From positions 1-5,529 of the forward strand of contig CAJWHU010000103.1 of NCBI GenBank assembly GCA_913041325.1: a stretch of DNA of 5,529 bases, given 5' to 3'. The position numbers and the translations under genes are program-made. Below the pieces are notes generated by a model. That model was not told the origin of the DNA. It ran no database searches and worked only from the letters and a program-made list of their open reading frames with translations. Each line of letters starts with the position of its first letter. The stretch's first letter is position 1. Of this stretch, positions 4,913 to 5,529 are shown one piece after another. Source of the DNA: an uncultured Fidelibacterota bacterium. GTDB lineage: Bacteria; Marinisomatota; Marinisomatia; Marinisomatales; UBA1611.

Positions 4913-5529
4913 ATACACATCTCTTAAATATCTTTTATTGCGCTTTAATTCTTTAAAATATTGATCTGCTGTCTCACTTGTAAAACCACCACATTCCTTG
5001 ATGATTTTGATAAGAGTGGCCTCGACATCTTTTGCCATGCGCTCAGCGTCACCACATATATAAAAATATGCTCCCTCTTCTAACCAATTAAATATTTCTT
5101 GCGACTTTTCCCATAATCTTGTCTGGACATAAATTTTATCTTTTTGATCGCGCGAGAAAGCAAGGTCCAATCTTGTCAATACTGATTTATTCTTCATTTC
5201 CATAAGGAAATCTTTATAGATAAAATCCTGACTTTCAGTTTGGTCTCCAAAAAACAACCAATTTTTTCCCTTAGCCTCTCTAGCGTCTCTTTCTTCTAAA
5301 AAGGCCTTAAAAGGTGCGATGCCAGTTCCCGGTCCAACCATTATAATGGGCAAATTATCATTTTCGGGCAGCCTAAACGAATTATTAGCGCTTAAGAAAA
5401 TTCTCACGTTTTCCTGTTTTTGATCAAGACTTGACAGATAGTTTGAGCAAACTCCGTTGTGTATTCTTCCGTCATAATTCCATTCGACCTTTGAAACAGT
5501 TATTTCAATTTTATTCGGGTTTTTAAGTG
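4910..5529 (-). CDS. CysJ-type NADPH-flavoprotein reductase, C-terminal part (partial)
   Basis: The visible 205 residues are the FAD/NADPH half of a sulfite reductase alpha-subunit or cytochrome P450 reductase-like flavoprotein, which passes electrons from NADPH through FAD (and usually FMN) to a partner. The frame stays open to the window edge; an internal GTG at 5407 is not the start because conserved sequence continues upstream of it. In order along the fragment one sees the FAD motif GVCSNYL (25-31), FRLP, the NADPH motif GPGTGIAPF (65-73), GKNWLFFGDQ, SRDQ (125-128) with IYVQ for NADP phosphate binding, YICGDAERMAKDV (156-168), and the C-terminal KRYLRDVY whose last Tyr stacks on FAD. 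All of these are intact. The stop codon lies 9 bases before hmuS on the same strand. The FMN or other N-terminal domain is outside the window, so this may be true CysJ, or a PepSY/flavodoxin-fused iron-reductase relative of the kind found in iron-uptake clusters. Confidence 0.9.
   Translation of the reverse strand, partial: LKNPNKIEITVSKVEWNYDGRIHNGVCSNYLSSLDQKQENVRIFLSANNSFRLPENDNLPIIMVGPGTGIAPFKAFLEERDAREAKGKNWLFFGDQTESQDFIYKDFLMEMKNKSVLTRLDLAFSRDQKDKIYVQTRLWEKSQEIFNWLEEGAYFYICGDAERMAKDVEATLIKIIKECGGFTSETADQYFKELKRNKRYLRDVY

Noticed and set aside
5405..5407. GTG as start of the reductase gene
   Set aside because: The frame continues open upstream, with the conserved FAD motif GVCSNYL, to the window edge, so the gene is partial and starts outside.
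1..5529. CRISPR array, IS element or second copy of the tRNA 3' end
   Set aside because: No regularly spaced repeats beyond the two 10-bp copies, no transposase-like frame, and no second occurrence of the T-arm/acceptor sequence was seen by eye on either strand.

Overview
The window looks like low-GC proteobacterial DNA, most likely from an alphaproteobacterium. The tRNA carries an encoded CCA end, most coding DNA is AT-rich, and the heme-uptake genes are of the proteobacterial HmuSTUV type. The taxon is an inference; nothing in the window fixes genus or family.

Left part (1-666, + strand): the 3' end of a serine tRNA with a long variable arm is followed by a 202-base spacer holding a 10-bp direct repeat and an unusual density of TACCC motifs. 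Next comes a complete small gene for a phage terminase small-subunit-like protein. A tRNA 3' end, arm-site-like repeats and a lone phage gene of higher GC suggest an integrated element or its remnant. No integrase, terminase large subunit or second att copy is visible.

Middle (667-788): a short convergent intergenic region with only a weak AT-rich hairpin.

Right part (789-5529, - strand, read right to left): a tightly packed cluster of six genes. In transcription order these are a CysJ-type NADPH-flavoprotein reductase (its N-terminal part lies outside the window), a divergent HmuS heme-handling/degradation protein, HmuT (periplasmic heme-binding protein), HmuU (FecCD permease), HmuV (ATPase), and a small two-helix membrane protein of unknown function. 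The gaps are 9 bp, 77 bp, about 10-13 bp, a 4-bp overlap and 9 bp, so this is probably one operon. HmuT should deliver heme to the HmuU2-HmuV2 importer in the inner membrane, and HmuS should receive it in the cytoplasm. The reductase could supply electrons for heme breakdown or iron reduction, or could be an ordinary assimilatory sulfite reductase subunit that is simply adjacent. No TonB-dependent heme receptor, TonB/ExbBD or HmuP/HemP is in the window.

The points most worth a second look are the coupling of a diflavin-type reductase to hmuS (the hmuS ribosome-binding site overlaps the reductase stop codon), the cysteine-rich divergent HmuS with a retained candidate heme-ligand histidine, the small membrane protein closing the operon, and the tRNA-proximal phage remnant. 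I did not find a clearly unprecedented system.
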